17,100 nucleotides of DNA from Porphyromonadaceae bacterium UBA7087 (GCA_002493515.1 DKYZ01000082.1:11458-28557), one strand, 5' to 3'. Numbered from the stretch's first letter, positions 1-9,396 are shown. Numbers and translations: made by a program. Notes: generated from the letters alone by a model not told the origin.

Positions 1-28
1 AAGATTGCGGCGCCCGCTTTATCGGGAT

Positions 29-46
29 GATATCCCTGGGGATATC
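29..46. terminator. Small hairpin downstream of the 432-residue secreted protein
   Basis: The arms GATATCCC (29-36) and GGGATATC (39-46) form a perfect 8-bp stem with a 2-nt gap. On the plus strand it is followed by a short T-run (CTTTTT), so it would work best as a terminator for a plus-strand transcript entering from the left. On the minus strand it lies 25 bp past the stop codon of the gene at 71-1369 but has no T-tract. It may be bidirectional, or only a 3' stabilising hairpin. Confidence 0.4.
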
Positions 47-70
47 CTTTTTATCTGTCTTGAAGTGAAT

Positions 71-1369
71 TTACTTCACAACAACCTTGACAGCCTTGCT
101 GCCCTGCTTCTTGATGACAATCTGGCCAGCCTCGGGATTAGCTACCTCAACACCCTGGAGGTTGAAATACTTAACAGGAGCGTTGCTGTCGAACTCTACA
201 GACTCAACACCTGAGAGGACTACATTGCTGATAACGGCAGTTGCCTCGTCGCTCGGTGTGCCATTGGTCCACCAATACATGTCGCCAGGAGCCGTTGTCA
301 CTCCAAAATAAGGATTATGGATTGTAATCACATCATCCTCCATATTGGAGATCATGTACTCATCGTAATCCATCTCATCAATGGCTTCTTCCACTGTATA
401 GCCCTCCTCAAGATACTGTGCCTCACGGTTGAACATGTAGTAACCCTCTGTATTAGAACCGTCCCCGGCCTCCGAGAAATCGATTGTCATACCGCTGAAT
501 ACGAACTTCTCGACAACAACATAGTCCTTATGCTCGACGTTGATGAGAATACCGCCTTCTTTATCTGCAGTATAATTAAGCTCAGCCCAAGGAGTATTCT
601 CTCCATAGGGATTCTTGAGGTAAAGAAGATTGGGATTCTCCTTGTTCTGCTGAAGAGTAACCTCGTAAGGAGTAACTACACTGGGATCTGTGAGGGCATA
701 CTTAATCCATGCCTCCTCAAATGTAACCGTGCATGCATCAGCCCACTCGTCAGGATTGTAGACGAAGTAATGCGGAGCCTCAAAGTAGTTGTTGCTTGCG
801 AGCCAGAACCAGCCATCCTCACCCTCAAGACCGATACCGAGGCAATATTCCTCAGGGAATGTGATCAGGTTGTTCTCTCCTATCTGGCCAATCACCTTCT
901 CTACTTCCTGAAGTTTATGACCCTCACCTTCCTGAACGAGCTGTCCGATGTAGAAATACTCGTTGGTATTGTAATTGGTGTTGAAACCCATTGTCTGACG
1001 GTTGATGGTGAAAGTCGAGTTTGCAACGTCAACCACACCCTTCAGCTCGATTTCGGGACGTGCCGAGATTGAGAAATATACTTCGGAAGCGACATCGCCT
1101 GGAGTCATTGACACACTCATGGAGACAGTTTTTCCACCGTTGGTGGAAAGCTGGCTTATACCATACCATGTGTAAGCGCCCTCAAGATCAGCTGCTGAGC
1201 CGATTTTCTTAACACCTGCCTTCTTGGAAGGCTTTGCATAGGTCTGCAGATTAACCTCTTTTGTAAGGGTATCTGCGTTCTTGACAGCCTTCATGGCGGG
1301 AGCCGAAGCCATTGCGGGAGCCGCGATAAGCATCGACAGACCAAGAAGACCAAACGTAAATTTTGTCAT
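71..1369 (-). CDS. Secreted protein of unknown function with T9SS-like C-terminal tail
   Basis: I do not recognise a functional family for this 432-residue protein. Residues 1-21 form a signal peptide (hydrophobic LLGLSMLIAA, then AMA before a Ser-Ala-Pro mature start). Residues 60-380 are acidic, aromatic-rich and probably all-beta, and an NPYG/NPYF motif recurs near residues 253 and 352. Residues 387-432 resemble a short C-terminal sorting domain: GVESVEF, then KYFNLQGVEVANPEAGQ, ending in a Val-rich KVVVK. The neighbouring C10 protease ends the same way. Such tails in Bacteroidales are read as type IX secretion or surface-attachment signals, so the protein is probably exported to the cell surface or medium. 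It has its own promoter at 1420-1451 and is separated from the protease gene by a terminator. A role in binding or handling protein substrates is inference from the neighbours. Confidence 0.85.
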   Translation of the reverse strand: MTKFTFGLLGLSMLIAAPAMASAPAMKAVKNADTLTKEVNLQTYAKPSKKAGVKKIGSAADLEGAYTWYGISQLSTNGGKTVSMSVSMTPGDVASEVYFSISARPEIELKGVVDVANSTFTINRQTMGFNTNYNTNEYFYIGQLVQEGEGHKLQEVEKVIGQIGENNLITFPEEYCLGIGLEGEDGWFWLASNNYFEAPHYFVYNPDEWADACTVTFEEAWIKYALTDPSVVTPYEVTLQQNKENPNLLYLKNPYGENTPWAELNYTADKEGGILINVEHKDYVVVEKFVFSGMTIDFSEAGDGSNTEGYYMFNREAQYLEEGYTVEEAIDEMDYDEYMISNMEDDVITIHNPYFGVTTAPGDMYWWTNGTPSDEATAVISNVVLSGVESVEFDSNAPVKYFNLQGVEVANPEAGQIVIKKQGSKAVKVVVK

Positions 1370-1419
1370 AATGATTAATGTTTATAGTTTGTGTTTAAAA
1401 TCATTTCTAAGTCACACTG

Positions 1420-1451
1420 CAAAATTAATCAATTCCAGCCAACGAACCAAA
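1420..1451 (-). promoter_or_regulatory. Bacteroidetes promoter for the 432-residue secreted protein
   Basis: Read on the minus strand, TTTG (1448-1451) is followed after 20 nt by TAATTTTG (1420-1427). This matches the Bacteroidetes consensus TTTG-N19-21-TAnnTTTG. Transcription would start near 1413, giving a leader of about 45 nt before the ATG at 1369. Confidence 0.7.
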
Positions 1452-1513
1452 AAAAAAATCAAAATTATCCTTATTTTTTTATAATGCCTTATTTACGCAT
1501 CATTCCAAAGGGT

Positions 1514-1554
1514 AAAAAAAGGGAGGGTGCCACAGCTTCCTGCCATGCCACCCC
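1514..1554 (-). terminator. Terminator after the C10 protease gene
   Basis: On the minus strand, an imperfect GC-rich hairpin (GGGTG 1525-1529 paired with CACCC 1549-1553, with further CA/TG and GC/GC pairs inside) is followed by TCCC and then seven T residues (1514-1520 in plus coordinates). It lies about 35 bp past the protease stop codon and upstream of the next promoter, so it fits an intrinsic terminator. Confidence 0.65.
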
Positions 1555-1587
1555 AGCTTAATCAAATTGCCGATTAATGGCTCATTA

Positions 1588-4071
1588 TCAATATATTATC
1601 TTAACCGAGCCATTACCTCTGCGAACTATCACCAAGTCTCCCTTCCTTGGAGAATCAATCTCTACGCCCTGGAGGTTATAATATCGCGTTTCGAGACTGC
1701 TTTCATCATATATACCCTCAACAGCCCCAAGATCCTTCCACATGAACGGGAGCCGGGCCACCTCCGTCATCGAGCTTCCGTTTGAAGACATCAGACGCAG
1801 ATAATATAGTTTGTCACGCTGTGCCTGGTCGAAGTCGACATGTACCTCATAAGACCTCTCCGACCCTGCCTCAAGGAACGGGGTCTCGCTGAATACGGAT
1901 TCTATAACCGGCTCAACAGCGGTAGGAACTCCGGCCACAGCCTCATACACGCCCATTGTGAGCTGTCCGTCATAATAACCACGGCTTATTTTGATGCCGA
2001 ATTTCACATCCATGTTCATGCCGTCTTTCACAACCTGCACGTTGGGGAATTCACGACCGTCTATCGTCATTGGTTCAGGAACGCTTCCCTCGATGGAGAA
2101 TCCGGTAAGTGAGACTGTGGCATTGCGCGCAGGAGTCGGTTGCATGACAACCGTGCCATAGGTGCCATAATCAAGATTTGTCTCGGGATCGTACATTCCT
2201 ATAGTAAACTCAGTGTCCTCCTTAATGGAGGGTGCACCTTCCAACGGCAAGAATTTGGCCACCCACTCCTTCTCAATGGTTTCCCCCGGCTTGAGGGTAA
2301 CAAGGAAGCTGCCACCTACCATCACTCTCTTTCCGTTATACATCAACATAGGACTGGCACCTCTCGTTATCTCCACATCACTCGGATTGGATACCTTGAC
2401 CCTGAACTTTGCGTTACGGCTGTTAAAAAGAGATGTCAGCACCTCCATATCCGAGAAATCCAGCATAGCCGGAGAGCTGTTGATCACTGTATAGGTGCCA
2501 TCGTTCACCTCAAGATACACGTAGTTAGGATAGCCCCAGGGCGCTGCCGCTGGAAGCCAGTCAGCTCCGTCAATGCCCTGCTCCATCGATGAGACAGTCA
2601 CCTTATACTTTCCGTTCTGGAGCTCGGGTATCTTTACTTCAAGTCTGGCTCCGCTTGCATAATAACTACCTGGCTGAAGCGAGACTGACGACATGCCAGA
2701 CAGCTTTCCTTTGCCAACCTCTGTTTCACCTGGAGTCCCATCCACAGGCTCATATATCGCACCAACCCTGACTTTTATGTCATGATCAGTGGCATTACCC
2801 CACCCACAGGGAGAATAATTGCTGACCACGAACGAAAGCTCGCCGTAATCAACGGTTGCAGAAAGGGCACCATAAATCAGAAGTCTGCCTGGATTCGGCT
2901 CTGCAGGCTTTCCTGTAGGCTTCTGCGCCCCGATTATCGCATTTTGATGGAAATTGAAACCTCCCTCATAACCTCCGATTCCTTGAGCAGTGGGATTAAG
3001 GGCATCAAGGGCATAATACCCGTCAGCCATGCCCCCCCATCCCCAGTTGAAGTGGAAATAGCCATTTGAATATCCGTCGCATACAAACGAATGGCCTCCC
3101 TCCTGGGGAGACTGACCGTTTATCACTACCGGGCCCACATCCTTGAGATTACCGTAAATCATGTTTCTCCAGTCTTCCCAAGAATAAAGCATCCTTTTGA
3201 TTGAACGGCACCCCTCGTCATATTTGAAATACTCTCTCAAAGCATAAGCTATTGATTCTCCGGAAGCCCCGGAAAGATCAGGGGAGTAACTCATCTCTAC
3301 GGAATATCCACAAGCTTTCATCAGATAAGCCACAGCGTCTGCCTGTGTCTCGGAATATCCGTCTTTCTCGTAGAAATTGAGCATATTATCCCAGTCGAAC
3401 GCCTTTTCACCGAAATTCATACTGAGATTCTGCCCGATTCTGCCCGAATAGAAACTTACAGAACCCTCACCGACATCAGGATACTTGAAATAGTTCATCA
3501 CCTGAGCCATGGATGTAGCCACACACCCTGTAACACAAGTTCTTCCGTTTACTACAGGACAATCATTACTATACGGCGCGTCCTGATTCCATCTTGTAGT
3601 CATCAGCACGGGAACCTCGGTCCAATCCTCCGGCGCCTCGGGAGCCTTCTCACAGCTTACCGCACCTATCCTGGATGCATATTCAATCTGACGAGCATAT
3701 TCACCCAGCCACCATACAAGCGCCGGCGGCATGTTCGCTTCATCCAGATTGGCGGCATCGCTATACCCCAGCACCGGAAAAGCCACGTCATCGCCGGAGA
3801 GAATCATGTATCCACCCCCTTTAACATTGAAGACATATGCCGCAGGATTACCCTGAGAAGTCAAGGCTGTGTATTCCGGAACGCTTTCCAACTCAAAATC
3901 ACCTGCCACTTTCATAGGCACATAGGACTCTGTCTTTCCGAAGACTCTATGTTTCGACTGCTCCGGGGTCAGAGGCTCTGCCGAAGCCGCTCCTACTGCC
4001 GAAAGAGCAATCGCGGAAAACAAGACATTCCGTTTTGCCAAGGCAAGATAATTGCTGTTTTTCTTATCCAT
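1588..4071 (-). CDS. C10 family (streptopain/SpeB-like) secreted cysteine protease
   Basis: A secreted papain-fold endopeptidase of MEROPS family C10, 827 residues. A signal peptide ends near residue 31 (VGAASA). An inhibitory prodomain follows to about residue 150, with the GGGYMILSGDD-type segment seen in C10 pro-regions. The catalytic core spans about 155-385: Cys183 in TGCVATSMAQVMNY, His327 in GGHSFVCDGY, then FNWGWGGMADGYYALDALNP, all close to SpeB. Residues 390-790 are beta-rich, probably several Ig-like modules absent from SpeB itself. The last 33 residues (RYYNLQGVEI, then KGDLVIV, then VKIIY) match the tail of the neighbouring 432-residue protein and suggest type IX or surface export. 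No separate Spi-like inhibitor gene is seen next to it. It lies just downstream of the SusCD operon but has its own promoter region. Both catalytic residues are intact, so an active enzyme is expected. Confidence 0.93.
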   Translation of the reverse strand: MDKKNSNYLALAKRNVLFSAIALSAVGAASAEPLTPEQSKHRVFGKTESYVPMKVAGDFELESVPEYTALTSQGNPAAYVFNVKGGGYMILSGDDVAFPVLGYSDAANLDEANMPPALVWWLGEYARQIEYASRIGAVSCEKAPEAPEDWTEVPVLMTTRWNQDAPYSNDCPVVNGRTCVTGCVATSMAQVMNYFKYPDVGEGSVSFYSGRIGQNLSMNFGEKAFDWDNMLNFYEKDGYSETQADAVAYLMKACGYSVEMSYSPDLSGASGESIAYALREYFKYDEGCRSIKRMLYSWEDWRNMIYGNLKDVGPVVINGQSPQEGGHSFVCDGYSNGYFHFNWGWGGMADGYYALDALNPTAQGIGGYEGGFNFHQNAIIGAQKPTGKPAEPNPGRLLIYGALSATVDYGELSFVVSNYSPCGWGNATDHDIKVRVGAIYEPVDGTPGETEVGKGKLSGMSSVSLQPGSYYASGARLEVKIPELQNGKYKVTVSSMEQGIDGADWLPAAAPWGYPNYVYLEVNDGTYTVINSSPAMLDFSDMEVLTSLFNSRNAKFRVKVSNPSDVEITRGASPMLMYNGKRVMVGGSFLVTLKPGETIEKEWVAKFLPLEGAPSIKEDTEFTIGMYDPETNLDYGTYGTVVMQPTPARNATVSLTGFSIEGSVPEPMTIDGREFPNVQVVKDGMNMDVKFGIKISRGYYDGQLTMGVYEAVAGVPTAVEPVIESVFSETPFLEAGSERSYEVHVDFDQAQRDKLYYLRLMSSNGSSMTEVARLPFMWKDLGAVEGIYDESSLETRYYNLQGVEIDSPRKGDLVIVRRGNGSVKIIY

Positions 4072-4138
4072 TTCTCGTATATTACAATTTTAGTTAACAA
4101 TTCGTCATAATCGTGGAAATCACATAAATTCCACACTG

Positions 4139-4170
4139 CAAATTAAAATAATTATAATGAAACCACCAAA
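4139..4170 (-). promoter_or_regulatory. Candidate promoter of the C10 protease gene
   Basis: On the minus strand, TTTG (4167-4170) is followed after 20 nt by TTAATTTG (4139-4146), one base off TAnnTTTG. An alternative sits slightly upstream: a perfect TAAATTTG (4179-4186) with a weaker CTTG element at 4207-4210 that overlaps the SusCD terminator stem. Either would drive the protease separately from the transporter; the first leaves a leader of about 60 nt. Confidence 0.5.
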
Positions 4171-4208
4171 TTATTACCCAAATTTATTGGCAAAATTTAT
4201 TTAAGACA

Positions 4209-4238
4209 AGGCCGCTGCGATTGTTATCACAGCGGCCT
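4209..4238 (-). terminator. Hairpin terminator after the SusCD operon
   Basis: A perfect 9-bp GC-rich stem (AGGCCGCTG 4209-4217, CAGCGGCCT 4230-4238) with a 12-nt loop lies 26 bp past the SusD stop codon. Downstream on the minus strand the sequence is T- and A-rich (TTGTCTTAAATAAATTTT) but has no clean U-run, so termination may be partial and some read-through into the protease gene is possible. Confidence 0.6.
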
Positions 4239-4263
4239 CGTTTCATATTGTCATATCTTCAGA

Positions 4264-6081
4264 TCAATTCCAGGCGTTTCCTGAGCCCTCATTGAATTCA
4301 TTGATATTTACACTCTTGTTCAATCTTGTCTCGTCAAACGGAATTATAAATCTCCAGTTGTTGGTTGACTCGTCGTTCTGGCTTACTTCCAGACCGTAGT
4401 CCATACCCCAGTTGCCTGAAGTCGGATCACCAGGAACCCAAGCCCTGCGTACCATAGGCAGATTCCAACGCTTCCAGTCGGAGAAGTTGTGACCCTCACC
4501 CCAGAGCTCTATGCGGCGGCACAGACGAATCTCATCAAGAAGGGCATCGCCGGTCTTGTCGCAGCTATATCCGGGAATTCTCAACTTGTTGATTTCCTCA
4601 AGACATGAAACGGCAGTTGCCATATCGCCTGCCATATAGGCAGCCTCGGCTTCCGTTATGCACATCTCAGACGCTCTCATGAACGGCATGGCATTTACTC
4701 CGTAAGGAGATACCGACCAGAATTTCAGAGATGAACCAATAGGACAAACAACAAGGGAGAAGCGCTGCTTGTTACCAAGGTTTACACCGTTCTGGTCATC
4801 TTTCTTGATGAATGCATAGAAAGGCTGGGTCGGATCATAACATTCGCTCAGATTTCCCTTGAACTCAGTATTCGCATACTGATGTGCATATGCGATTATG
4901 ACGTTGGCAAGACCCCACTTCGCAGATGCATCGCCGGGCACCTTCGCTGTAGGTCCGAACGACATATCACATGAGCTGCCGTCTACGAGCGTATTGTCCC
5001 AGAAATCAGCTTCCGTTATCTTGCCGCGATTGTGCTTCTTGTCTATGTCATTGAGCTTGTCGGGGGTGAGATAGAGTTTTCTACGGATATCATTGGGATC
5101 GAGCTGGTTGTAGAGATCCAGGGAGATTGCGATACCTCCCACACCCCATGAGTTGACATATTGGCCGTTGCAAGCATAATGCGAACCCCAGCTCCAGTAA
5201 TAGATATCCTCCTCGTTGGCACCCTGCATCCACATATTGTCATTGTTGTCGGTATAGAAACCTGACAGATACGTGTTATTGTCCATGACAGCATAACCCT
5301 TGCGCGCGTCATGCGCCATCTTCTGAGCTATCGCCCAATCGTGGCGGATAAGGGCAGCACGGGCATAGACACCTCTTGCAACACTTCCGTCTACTTGCCA
5401 CTTATAGTCTCTATGGACGTCAGATGCAGCGTCATAGAGGGAGATGGCCAGGTCAAGGTCGGCATATATCTGCTTGATGACGTCAGCCATAGAGGAAAGA
5501 GGCTGGTCACCCACTCCGGCTTGGGTACGCAATACAAGACAAAGCTGCGCTCCGTTGCGGCTATCCTCCCAGCGGGGAGCATAGAACTGAAGCAGACGTG
5601 TATACGCATGCGCCCTGAATGTAAGGGCACCGGCCTTGATGAATCCGCGTCTCGTCTCATCTCCGGGACACTCGTCGATGTCGTCGAGAATTATGTTAGC
5701 CTGGTTGATGAGATTGTAATAATACATCCAGGGAAGTGTGTTCATGATCGCATCCTGGTCGTTGAACTCCTCCCAATTGAACATTGACTTCGACCAGTGC
5801 TGCACGAGCCCTCCGATAAAGTCTGCGCCATAACCGTCGTTGAAATTGGTCTGGATATAACCCTCACCGTTAACCTGGTTGTAGGCTGTTGACTGATACT
5901 GGGTGTTCATGGCCATGCTTAGGCCATTGAGAGCCATCTGGGCAGCCTCGAGGCTTTTACCAATCTGATCGGTGTCGACCTCTGTCTCGGGCGACAGCTC
6001 AAGATAGTCGCTCGAGCATGCGGGAAGCATGGTCAGCGCAGATGCTATCGCCAGATATGATATTTTATTCTTTATTTTCAT
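4264..6081 (-). CDS. SusD/RagB-family surface nutrient-binding lipoprotein
   Basis: A 605-residue outer-membrane lipoprotein that acts as the substrate-binding lid on its SusC partner. The lipobox LPAC places the lipidated cysteine at residue 22, followed by SSDYLELSPET, typical of mature SusD-family N-termini. The family's helical repeat core follows, with recognisable segments such as LINQANIILDDIDECPGD, a GALTFRAHAYTRLLQFYAPRW-type stretch (read as two motifs), and MRASEMCITEAEAAYMAGD near the C-terminus. Length is within the family range. The start lies 27 bp after the SusC stop, so both are on one transcript. The ligand cannot be read from sequence. The adjacent C10 protease and the absence of glycoside hydrolases make peptide uptake, as in RagAB of Porphyromonas gingivalis, a reasonable inference; glycan uptake is not excluded. 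Confidence 0.95.
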   Translation of the reverse strand: MKIKNKISYLAIASALTMLPACSSDYLELSPETEVDTDQIGKSLEAAQMALNGLSMAMNTQYQSTAYNQVNGEGYIQTNFNDGYGADFIGGLVQHWSKSMFNWEEFNDQDAIMNTLPWMYYYNLINQANIILDDIDECPGDETRRGFIKAGALTFRAHAYTRLLQFYAPRWEDSRNGAQLCLVLRTQAGVGDQPLSSMADVIKQIYADLDLAISLYDAASDVHRDYKWQVDGSVARGVYARAALIRHDWAIAQKMAHDARKGYAVMDNNTYLSGFYTDNNDNMWMQGANEEDIYYWSWGSHYACNGQYVNSWGVGGIAISLDLYNQLDPNDIRRKLYLTPDKLNDIDKKHNRGKITEADFWDNTLVDGSSCDMSFGPTAKVPGDASAKWGLANVIIAYAHQYANTEFKGNLSECYDPTQPFYAFIKKDDQNGVNLGNKQRFSLVVCPIGSSLKFWSVSPYGVNAMPFMRASEMCITEAEAAYMAGDMATAVSCLEEINKLRIPGYSCDKTGDALLDEIRLCRRIELWGEGHNFSDWKRWNLPMVRRAWVPGDPTSGNWGMDYGLEVSQNDESTNNWRFIIPFDETRLNKSVNINEFNEGSGNAWN

Positions 6082-6108
6082 TGTCTGAGCTATTTAACTT
6101 GATTTACA

Positions 6109-9100
6109 TTAGAATTTAACACCGAGCTGGAAGGAGAACACACGTGCTGGAACGTAGCTGTTGCCCTGGCCGCCGGAGAAGTTATACTGCGGGTTCAGAC
6201 CCTTCTGACGCGTGATGATGAAGAGATTGTCAATGGAAGCGCCTATGTTGATGTTCTGAAGCTTCATGGCGTCCACCCACTTCTCGGGAAGATCGTATGA
6301 AAGGTTGATATTCTTGAGTGTGAGATAGTTGCTGCTTACGATATACTGGCTCGAGAACATGTTGTTGTAGTTCGTCAGGTTAGCGTCGAGCACAGGCACG
6401 CCATTGGGATCTATATCGCTTGTCGCTATCTCGATAGGAGCCGGATTGCTCTTGTCAAACGCCTGACGTGTCATGCCCTCGGGAGCATGTGTCCAAGCCT
6501 TAAGCACATCTTTGTGAAGGGCAGCCGGTCCTGTGGAACTTACTCCCATCAAAGACTGGTATACACCGTTGGAAACCTTGCCGCCAAGGCTGTAGGTGAA
6601 GAGAAGTGAAAGATTGATTCCCTTCCAGCTCACAGCAGTGCTGAACGAACCGTAGACTGTAGGCAGCGCTGATCCGAGAAGTTTTCTTGCGGCGTACTGA
6701 GGACGGTCGGTATAATACTTGTCACCAATCTTGAAAAGATGACCCGAACTAAGAGCCTGCTTGAATTTCTGGTCGTATACGGCCTGCTGATAGTATTTTT
6801 CTCCATTCTCATTGTAAGCATAATAGTCAGGTGAGTCAGGAACCATCTCATAGAGGGAGTTACCCGTGTACTGATCCACACCGGCCCATGCGTATGCATA
6901 TTTCTCATAGATGCTCCTGCCCTGGAACAGACCCTGACCGGGGATATCCTGTCCGTCGGGGAGCTTGTTAATCTTGTTCTTCATGAATGTGGCATCAACA
7001 TTGAATGTCCACTTCACATTCTTGTTGCGGATGATGTCCACGCCGAGAGCAATCTCCCAACCGAAGTTATCCATCGTACCGATGTTCTGCATGATAGAGG
7101 GCTGAGCACCCCAGTTGAGCATGGTACCTGCCGACATAGGCATCGAGCGGTCAAAGAGCAGGTCGGAGTTACGCTTGTTGAAATAACCTACTGTGAAATT
7201 AAAGCGGTCGTTGAAGAGCGAACCCTCCAATGCCACGTCGAAGGTCTTTGTCGCCTCCCATTTCAGATCCGCATTTCCACGAGTGAGGGGACGAAGAGCG
7301 CCAACACCACTGTAAGGGAAGATAATGTAGAGGTTGCGGTAGGCATAAGCATCAGCAGCGGCGTCATTACCTACACTACCGTAAGCGGCACGAAGCTTGA
7401 GGAAGTTGATCCAGTTGATATTGTGCATAAACTTCTCCTTCGTGATGACCCAGCTACCACCGACACTCCAGAAATTACCCCAGCGGTTGTCCTTGTGGAA
7501 GCGCGAGCTGCCGTCGCGACGTATGGAGAACTCACCGAAATATTTCTGATCATAGTTATAGCGCGCGCGACCCAGATAAGACTCTGTACGAAGTGCGCCA
7601 GCAGACTCAGAAGAATAGTCGTTGTCCTCGAAATTCGACACTGTTATCATACCGGGGAACTGCTGGCCAGACTTGCGGAGGAATATGGAAGTCGTGTTGT
7701 AGCTATAATTCTCATGGTCGAGAAGGACATCCACATGGTGGTCACCATACTGATGATCCCACGTAAGAGTCTGCATGAATGTGTGGGTGCGGTAGTCGGA
7801 AGAGCTTACGTCAAGACCGCCCTTTCCTTTCTGGGAACCGATAAGGTTATTTGAATACTCCTTCGCATTACGTTTGTTGCGGGACATGGAGCCGCGGACA
7901 GTAAGTTCGAATCCATAAGGAAGCACTGCTGTACCGTAAGCCATTGCAGTCACGAAAAGACCGGTATAGTTTGACTGGTCGAGACGCATGTTCCACGCTA
8001 CGTTGTTATCCTTGGCCATTCCTGCCGTATACCACAGAGGCTGTCCCTCTGCATCATAGATAATATTGCCTTCCTCGTCGTGCTGGTAATAGGGAAGCAC
8101 CGGAGCAAATGTGTTCACCATGAACGGGTTCGCTGTTGAACTCAATGAATCGGAATCGCTCGGGTCAAGCACACCGGTATCAGAGTCGGTATAAGTCGCG
8201 CTTAAGTTGACTCCTGTGCGGAAATAGCTCACAGGCTCGAAGTTGGCCACAAGACGACCGTTGAAACGCTCGAAGTCTGTCTGAAGCATATAACCGTTCT
8301 CCTTAAGATAACCTACAGAAGCAAAGACGTTGAATTTGTCGGTTGCACCTGTGGCGTTGAGGTTGTATTCCTGACGGTAACCGGTCTGCGACACAACATC
8401 CCACCAGTCAAGGTCGGTATATCCAGGACGGATCTTTCCCTGAAGCTTACCATCGGCAGAGAACAATTCTGAGGGCTCCTTGTCATATATGTTGGTATCC
8501 ATGAGGAATGAATGCACAAAGCTCGGAGCCTTAGCTGCCAGTGCCTCCTCATAGGTAGCGAAGGAACCGGAAGAATAGCTTCCGCGCGCCCAACCGGAAA
8601 GAGCGGTTTCCATCCACTCGTCGGGGCCGAGAGTGTCATAATAAGGAAGGCCTCTCTCATACATACCCTGACGCACCTGCAGCGTGACATCGATCTTACC
8701 TACGTTCTTGGCACGCTTTGTGGTGATAAGGATGACACCGTTGGCACCTCTGTTACCATAAAGGGCGGAGGAAGCGGCGTCCTTGAGCACGGACATCGAC
8801 TCGATATCCGCAGGGTTGATATCAGCTATGTCTCCATCGTAAACGATACCGTCAACGACATATAGAGGCGACATGGCACTGCTGGTGAATGAGTTGAAAC
8901 CACGGATACGGATGGAGGGGTTTGCACCAGGCTGGCCTACAGAGTTGTTGACCTGCACACCGGGGGCGTTACCCTCGAGAGCAGCTGTGACAGATGTCAC
9001 AGGACGATCCTCGATCTCCTTGGCTCCAACGACGGCAACCGAACCGGTAAGAGATTCCTTGTTGGCTGTACCGTAGGCGACTACGACCACGTCATCAAGG

Positions 9101-9396
9101 TTGGCGTAAGTAGACTCAAGCGCCACCTTCATGTTGTCCTGTAGCGTGACGGTCTTCTCCTTGTATCCTACATAGGAGATTTTGGCCGACTTGACGTTGG
9201 CTGGAACCGTGATTGTGAAATTACCGTCAATATCGGCAGCAGCTCCCTGGCCTCCACCGATCGGCAGAATTGTGGCGCCGATCAGCGGCTCGTTGTTCGC
9301 CGCGTCGACTACCGTGCCGTGATAGGTGCGCGTCTGGGCCTGCAGCCCCCACGTACACGCCATCAGCGTCATCAAGATTAAAAACAGTTTTCTCAT
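6109..9396 (-). CDS. SusC/RagA-family TonB-dependent outer membrane transporter
   Basis: A 1095-residue TonB-dependent importer that pairs with the downstream SusD protein to take up oligomers across the outer membrane. The signal peptide covers about residues 1-20 (ends GLQA). A carboxypeptidase-D-like regulatory domain spans roughly 23-95 (TYHGTVVDAANNEPLIGAT, then ISYVGYKEKTV). The plug spans about 100-230 and contains the SusC signature VLKDAASSALYGNRGANGVI (203-222). The beta-barrel runs to the C-terminal FSFQLGVKF, with the terminal aromatic expected for barrel assembly. There is no extra N-terminal STN domain, so signalling through an anti-sigma factor partner is not expected, and none is seen nearby. 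It is the first gene of the SusCD operon, behind a strong promoter and structured leader. No hybrid two-component, SusR-like or ECF regulator lies in the window. Confidence 0.96.
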   Translation of the reverse strand: MRKLFLILMTLMACTWGLQAQTRTYHGTVVDAANNEPLIGATILPIGGGQGAAADIDGNFTITVPANVKSAKISYVGYKEKTVTLQDNMKVALESTYANLDDVVVVAYGTANKESLTGSVAVVGAKEIEDRPVTSVTAALEGNAPGVQVNNSVGQPGANPSIRIRGFNSFTSSAMSPLYVVDGIVYDGDIADINPADIESMSVLKDAASSALYGNRGANGVILITTKRAKNVGKIDVTLQVRQGMYERGLPYYDTLGPDEWMETALSGWARGSYSSGSFATYEEALAAKAPSFVHSFLMDTNIYDKEPSELFSADGKLQGKIRPGYTDLDWWDVVSQTGYRQEYNLNATGATDKFNVFASVGYLKENGYMLQTDFERFNGRLVANFEPVSYFRTGVNLSATYTDSDTGVLDPSDSDSLSSTANPFMVNTFAPVLPYYQHDEEGNIIYDAEGQPLWYTAGMAKDNNVAWNMRLDQSNYTGLFVTAMAYGTAVLPYGFELTVRGSMSRNKRNAKEYSNNLIGSQKGKGGLDVSSSDYRTHTFMQTLTWDHQYGDHHVDVLLDHENYSYNTTSIFLRKSGQQFPGMITVSNFEDNDYSSESAGALRTESYLGRARYNYDQKYFGEFSIRRDGSSRFHKDNRWGNFWSVGGSWVITKEKFMHNINWINFLKLRAAYGSVGNDAAADAYAYRNLYIIFPYSGVGALRPLTRGNADLKWEATKTFDVALEGSLFNDRFNFTVGYFNKRNSDLLFDRSMPMSAGTMLNWGAQPSIMQNIGTMDNFGWEIALGVDIIRNKNVKWTFNVDATFMKNKINKLPDGQDIPGQGLFQGRSIYEKYAYAWAGVDQYTGNSLYEMVPDSPDYYAYNENGEKYYQQAVYDQKFKQALSSGHLFKIGDKYYTDRPQYAARKLLGSALPTVYGSFSTAVSWKGINLSLLFTYSLGGKVSNGVYQSLMGVSSTGPAALHKDVLKAWTHAPEGMTRQAFDKSNPAPIEIATSDIDPNGVPVLDANLTNYNNMFSSQYIVSSNYLTLKNINLSYDLPEKWVDAMKLQNINIGASIDNLFIITRQKGLNPQYNFSGGQGNSYVPARVFSFQLGVKF

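Noticed and set aside
317..1072. A 251-codon plus-strand frame opposite the 432-residue secreted protein
   Set aside because: The minus-strand protein has a signal peptide, a sorting tail and a good promoter. The plus frame has none of these and is best read as antisense.
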